A stretch of 6,793 nt of DNA, taken from positions 1 through 6,793 of the forward strand of contig JALZVA010000253.1 in assembly GCA_023301335.1 (NCBI GenBank). Reading direction: 5' to 3'. The notes under the pieces were generated by a model. That model was not told the DNA's origin. It did no database searches and worked only from the letters and a program-made list of their open reading frames with translations. Made by a program: the position numbers and the translations under genes. The stretch is from Akkermansiaceae bacterium (lineage in GTDB: Bacteria; Verrucomicrobiota; Verrucomicrobiia; Verrucomicrobiales; Akkermansiaceae). Shown in pieces: positions 6,565 through 6,793 of the stretch (within the stretch, counting starts at the first letter, position 1; each line of letters opens with the position of its first letter).

Positions 6565-6592
6565 TTGTACAAGAATTTATAGTCTCTATAAT
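6565..6592 (+). promoter_or_regulatory. Plus-strand promoter with perfect TATAAT and overlapping palindromes
   Basis: The -10 TATAAT (6587-6592) is a perfect consensus. Sixteen nt upstream is TTGTAC (6565-6570), a weak -35 sitting inside the perfect palindrome CTTGTACAAG (6564-6573). A second inverted repeat, TTATAG-TCT-CTATAA (6577-6591), covers the -10. Transcription would begin near 6599. The weak -35 with a symmetrical site over it suggests control by a DNA-binding regulator. Confidence 0.5.
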
Positions 6593-6598
6593 ATCGAG

Positions 6599-6715
6599 AT
6601 AGCAAATTCAAATTTTTAAAGAATAATTTCTAACGAAAGCGACAAGATCTCATTACGCTGCTATTTTTCGTGATAATTCTGAGGGACTTAGTCCGTTTAA
6701 CATCACGATTTTTTT
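6599..6715 (+). ncRNA. Candidate small RNA or terminated leader, about 117 nt
   Basis: Bounded by the promoter just upstream (start predicted near 6599) and a strong intrinsic terminator (6668-6715). No reading frame of useful length is present. The first bases ATAGCA (6599-6604) pair perfectly with TGCTAT (6659-6664), immediately before the terminator stem, and further weak pairs extend that stem outward. The RNA would thus fold as a closed 5' domain followed by the terminator hairpin. I do not recognise it as 6S, SRP, tmRNA, RNase P or a known riboswitch. It could act alone as an sRNA, or be an attenuated leader for a gene beginning near or beyond the right edge. Confidence 0.35.
6668..6715 (+). 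terminator. Intrinsic terminator with a nested inner hairpin
   Basis: TCGTGAT (6668-6674) pairs perfectly with ATCACGA (6702-6708), followed by seven Ts (6709-6715). The 27-nt loop itself contains GGAC-TTA-GTCC (6684-6694). The T run is on the plus strand only, so the structure ends a plus-strand transcript, although no plus-strand CDS lies upstream in the region. Confidence 0.6.
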
Positions 6716-6792
6716 AATAGGTCACTGGCTCCGTTTCATGGGGCCACTTCTAGCCGCTAGAGGAAGTCGCTTCTGTGCTGCCAGGTTCTATT
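6716..6792. repeat. Nested imperfect inverted repeat at the window edge
   Basis: AATAG (6716-6720) pairs with CTATT (6788-6792), and CTGGC (6725-6729) with GCCAG (6780-6784), across a small internal loop. Inside are ACTTCTAG-CCG-CTA with GAAGT (6746-6767, one 3-nt bulge) and the alternative hairpin GGCTCC/GGGGCC (6727-6745, one G-U pair). The whole could be a structured RNA, an element end or a gene edge; the window stops one base after it, so its context is unknown. Confidence 0.4.
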
Positions 6793-6793
6793 G

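Noticed and set aside
6738..6793. Plus-strand ATG with an open frame to the window end, possibly a gene led by the terminated leader
   Set aside because: Only 18 codons are visible, the composition is unremarkable and the bases are better explained by the nested inverted repeat; cannot be supported without more sequence.
6750..6793. Possible C-terminal end of a minus-strand gene entering from the right (14 codons then TAG)
   Set aside because: Too short to distinguish from chance and no downstream terminator on the minus strand.
6738..6793. Resemblance of GAGGAAGTC-GCTTC to the conserved 5' core of RNase P RNA
   Set aside because: The invariant AAAGUCCGGGCU core is not matched, and the GAAGT bases are used in a local hairpin.

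Overview
The window looks like ordinary chromosome from a free-living bacterium of moderate GC content. It carries pyrimidine and glycolysis housekeeping genes. Two proteins are of kinds I associate with Verrucomicrobiota and related PVC or Bacteroidota-like bacteria: a tricorn-like beta-propeller/S41 protein and a stand-alone GlmU-like left-handed beta-helix acyltransferase. None of the CDS has a recognisable, properly spaced Shine-Dalgarno sequence; their leaders are A/T-rich instead. My best guess is a Verrucomicrobiota member, possibly Opitutae-like. That is an inference from protein flavour, not a demonstrated assignment.

Layout. Positions 1-1106 (minus) hold the N-terminal 368 residues of a secreted tricorn-like PD40 propeller protein that runs off the left edge. 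Just upstream on the same strand, and probably cotranscribed (65-nt gap), is pyrB (1172-2071, minus), the catalytic chain of aspartate carbamoyltransferase. A divergent control region (2072-2338) separates pyrB from the plus-strand glycolytic cluster gap (2339-3340), pgk (3431-4621) and tpiA (4664-5428). gap has a good sigma70-type promoter with a perfect palindrome over its predicted transcription start, and a second palindrome upstream of the -35. A strong intrinsic terminator lies between gap and pgk. Another ends the cluster after tpiA and runs into the stop codon of a convergent minus-strand gene (5484-6389) encoding the GlmU-like acyltransferase.

The three glycolytic enzymes catalyse adjoining steps. 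TpiA interconverts the triose phosphates, GapA oxidises glyceraldehyde-3-phosphate to 1,3-bisphosphoglycerate, and Pgk makes ATP from it. The terminator after gap could let the cell make much more GapA than Pgk and TpiA.

The right end (6390-6793) has no convincing protein gene but is dense in structure. It has a plus-strand promoter with a perfect TATAAT, palindromes over both the -35 and -10, and about 117 nt downstream a strong intrinsic terminator. This makes a candidate small RNA or attenuated leader that I do not recognise. It is followed by a compact nested inverted repeat (6716-6792) reaching the window edge. This segment is the best place to look for something undescribed; everything else reads as standard metabolism.
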